Source: Armatimonadota bacterium (GTDB lineage Bacteria > Armatimonadota > HRBIN16). From it: 64,000 nucleotides of DNA. Location: positions 1,116,001 to 1,180,000 of the forward strand of contig BPGU01000002.1 in the NCBI GenBank assembly GCA_026003195.1, given 5' to 3'. How positions within the stretch are numbered: position 1 is the stretch's first letter; the number at the start of each line of letters is the position of its first letter. The position numbers and the translations under genes are program-made. Positions 62,494 through 64,000 of the stretch are shown here, one piece after another. The notes under the pieces are model-generated. The model ran no database searches. It was given only the letters and a program-made list of their open reading frames with translations, and was not told the DNA's origin.

Positions 62494-63067
62494 TGCAGTC
62501 AATCGGGCTGTGAACGATACGGTAAAAGCTCTCGTGCGCGTCGCGGCAATGCGTGAGAAAGGAGCAGACCGGCATAGCGCACGGGTAGCAGTTCTGGCGG
62601 TAGCCACTGGAGAAAAGATGGGCATGAGCGAGGAGCAGCTGCTGGTGCTTCGCCGCGCGGCGGAACTGCATGACATCGGCAAGGTGGCGATTTCAGAGAG
62701 TATCCTGTGTAAATTGGGGCGTCTTACAGAAGAGGAACTGAAGATTATGCGCGAGCACGCTACACTCGCTCTGGAGATACTGGGTGCTATCCCCTCCCTT
62801 CAGTCCACTCTTCCCTTGATTAAACATCACCATGAGCGCTGGGACGGTACCGGCTACCCGGATGGACTGGCTGGCGAGGAGATACCGCTGGGTGCGCGCA
62901 TTATCGCCGTTGCCGAAGCCTACGACATCCTGACGCAGGGCGCACCCTGGAAAGAGCCTCTCAGTATTGAGGAGGCAAAAGCGGAAATCCAGCGCTGTGC
63001 AGGCTCGCAGTTTGACCCCCGGGTGGTGGATGCGTTCTTGCAGGTATGTGACCTGATGTGCGATTGA
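62486..63067 (+). CDS. HD-GYP domain protein, c-di-GMP phosphodiesterase-like
   Basis: 193-residue stand-alone HD-GYP domain. The HD pair is in [15 protein letters not shown]; the HHERWDGTGYPDGLAG motif carries the GYP signature; RIIAVAEAYDIL and QFDPRVVDAFL complete the domain. It probably breaks down c-di-GMP or pGpG, opposing the nearby GGDEF protein. The start at 62486 overlaps selA. No receiver or sensor domain is attached. Confidence 0.9.
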   Translation: MHDAVNRAVNDTVKALVRVAAMREKGADRHSARVAVLAVATGEKMGMSEEQLLVLRRAAELHDIGKVAISESILCKLGRLTEEELKIMREHATLALEILGAIPSLQSTLPLIKHHHERWDGTGYPDGLAGEEIPLGARIIAVAEAYDILTQGAPWKEPLSIEEAKAEIQRCAGSQFDPRVVDAFLQVCDLMCD

Positions 63068-63084
63068 AAGGTAGCCTCCCCGCA

Positions 63085-63114
63085 TTGCGCGAGTGCAGAC
63101 GGAAGGGCTATAAT
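63085..63114 (+). promoter_or_regulatory. Promoter of the terminal glycosyltransferase
   Basis: TTGCGC, 18-bp spacer, TATAAT (63109-63114), 24 bp before the ATG at 63138. Confidence 0.5.
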
Positions 63115-63137
63115 ATCGAGCGAGGGTCCATCCGACC

Positions 63138-64000
63138 ATGAAGATGCACGATTCGGCGAAAAAGTGGCGCGTGCTCCAGGTGGTGTCCAGCTCGGCAACA
63201 TCCGGTGCCGAGCGGCATTTGGTACTCCTTTCCAGAACCCTTCAACAGCAGGGACATTATGTGGTCACCGTTTGCCCCCCGCATAACTGGCTTCCTCAAG
63301 AGCTGCAACGCGCAGGAGTGAACACCTTTCCCTTACCGATGCGCGGTGCAGGTTCGGCAATGACTCTGTGGCGTCTGGCGCGCGTGGTGCGGGAACACCG
63401 GATAGATATCATCCACACCCACCTCACTCGCGCTGCGTACTACGGTCTGCTGCTGGGATTGCTGACGCGCAAGCCAGTGGTCTCCACGGTGCATGTGTTC
63501 ACCTCCGACCCCGCCTACCGCTGGCTCTCGCGTCTGGGCAACCCTCTGATCGCCGTTTCGGAAGCGGTCAGGCGGTGGCTTATTGAGTATGGCGTACCTG
63601 CCAGCGAGGTGCAGACCGTCTACAACGCCACGGACTTTGTCTCCCTGAATGGCGCCAATGCGAACGCACCGCTGGAGGTACGGAGCGAGTTTGGTCTGCC
63701 TTCCACCAGCAAAATCATCGGCGTTTTTGCCAAAGTGACCCCCATCAAAGGGCAGGACCTGTTGCTGGAGGCTTTGCCACAGGTATTGCACTCCCATCCT
63801 GACGTGTATGTGCTGTTCGTCGGTAGTATACGCCCGGCGTACCCAGCAGAGGGCGAAAGAGTTGGGAATATATCGTCACGTTGTCTTCACCGGGCTGCGC
63901 GCGGACGTTGCTCGCTTGATGCAGGCAGTCGATGTGGTCACGCTTCCCTCACGTTCGGAAACCTTCGGTCTGGCAGTACTGGAGGCCATGGCGCTGGGCA
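63138..64000 (+). CDS. Glycosyltransferase family 4, frameshifted and cut by the window end
   Basis: The first 235 or so residues are the N-terminal and linker parts of a GT4 enzyme (VVSSSATSGAERHLVLLSRTL, IDIIHTHLTRAAYYG, FAKVTPIKGQDLLLEAL). At 63842-63844 an extra C shifts the frame: removing one restores AYQQRAKELGIYRHVVFTGL and the EX7E motif in SRSETFGLAVLEAMALG in the downstream frame. Without the correction the frame stays open to the end but reads nonsense. It is either a sequencing/assembly error or a real lesion. The 3' end is outside the window. Confidence 0.75.
   Translation, partial: MKMHDSAKKWRVLQVVSSSATSGAERHLVLLSRTLQQQGHYVVTVCPPHNWLPQELQRAGVNTFPLPMRGAGSAMTLWRLARVVREHRIDIIHTHLTRAAYYGLLLGLLTRKPVVSTVHVFTSDPAYRWLSRLGNPLIAVSEAVRRWLIEYGVPASEVQTVYNATDFVSLNGANANAPLEVRSEFGLPSTSKIIGVFAKVTPIKGQDLLLEALPQVLHSHPDVYVLFVGSIRPAYPAEGERVGNISSRCLHRAARGRCSLDAGSRCGHASLTFGNLRSGSTGGHGAG

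Overview
The window reads as a chromosomal segment of a GC-rich, flagellated, two-membrane bacterium, most likely of the phylum Armatimonadota. This is inferred from family content, not from a database search. The pointers are a prepilin with the H-X9-DG motif beside a tiny membrane protein, two large porin-like proteins that start with an S-layer homology (SLH) domain, a PEP-CTERM protein, RNase Y with YmdB, and many repeat-derived hairpins. I saw no tRNA, rRNA, CRISPR array, transposase or prophage gene.

Left part (1-9 kb): the end of a dihydrolipoamide-dehydrogenase-like flavoprotein, RidA, a HAD phosphatase, then a LacI-type regulator with a prepilin and a small membrane protein behind it. 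The regulator is divergent from a GH30-like glycosidase, and two operator-like palindromes lie in the shared promoter region. An unknown protein, a lipoprotein hydrolase and a D-2-hydroxyacid dehydrogenase follow.

Minus-strand housekeeping block (9-27.6 kb): hrcA-grpE-glmM-coaX runs directly into a DNA adenine methyltransferase and an HNH endonuclease (a restriction-modification pair), followed by fliP-fliQ-fliR with a three-hairpin repeat between fliP and fliQ. Upstream lie recA, rny-ymdB-PKD protein, a PEP-CTERM protein and acnA-cinA-thpR.

Chemotaxis operon (28.7-33.1 kb): cheC-cheD-HDOD-cheR-cheY-cheX-YjfB-like-cheW, preceded by a sequence identical to the flagellar sigma-28 -10 element. 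The 930-bp gap after it holds a candidate minus-strand structured small RNA ending in a strong terminator, and decayed repeat palindromes.

Middle (34-45.6 kb): OsmC, an internally deleted GH127-like remnant, an NfeD/STOPP protease with its slipin, a DHDPS-family aldolase, a glycosyltransferase, a secreted DUF4139 protein, an SRPBCC protein, a lytic transglycosylase, a YfhO-like membrane protein and a TPR protein.

Glycine block (45.6-51.1 kb, minus strand): a sodium-dependent NSS transporter, a 39-residue membrane protein translationally coupled to it (a MetS-like small subunit candidate), a DUF2993 protein, then gcvT-gcvH-gcvPA. Amino-acid import and glycine cleavage are thus linked; gcvPB is not in the window.

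Envelope and right end (51.2-64 kb): two tandem SLH porins. The upstream one has a strong promoter and a roughly 230-nt leader that folds into concentric long stems around a multibranch loop, the best candidate here for an undescribed cis-acting RNA. Then come glutamate formimidoyltransferase, a GAF-GGDEF diguanylate cyclase, nicotinamidase, a GH57 enzyme, SelA, an HD-GYP protein and a glycosyltransferase that carries a one-base frameshift and runs off the end.
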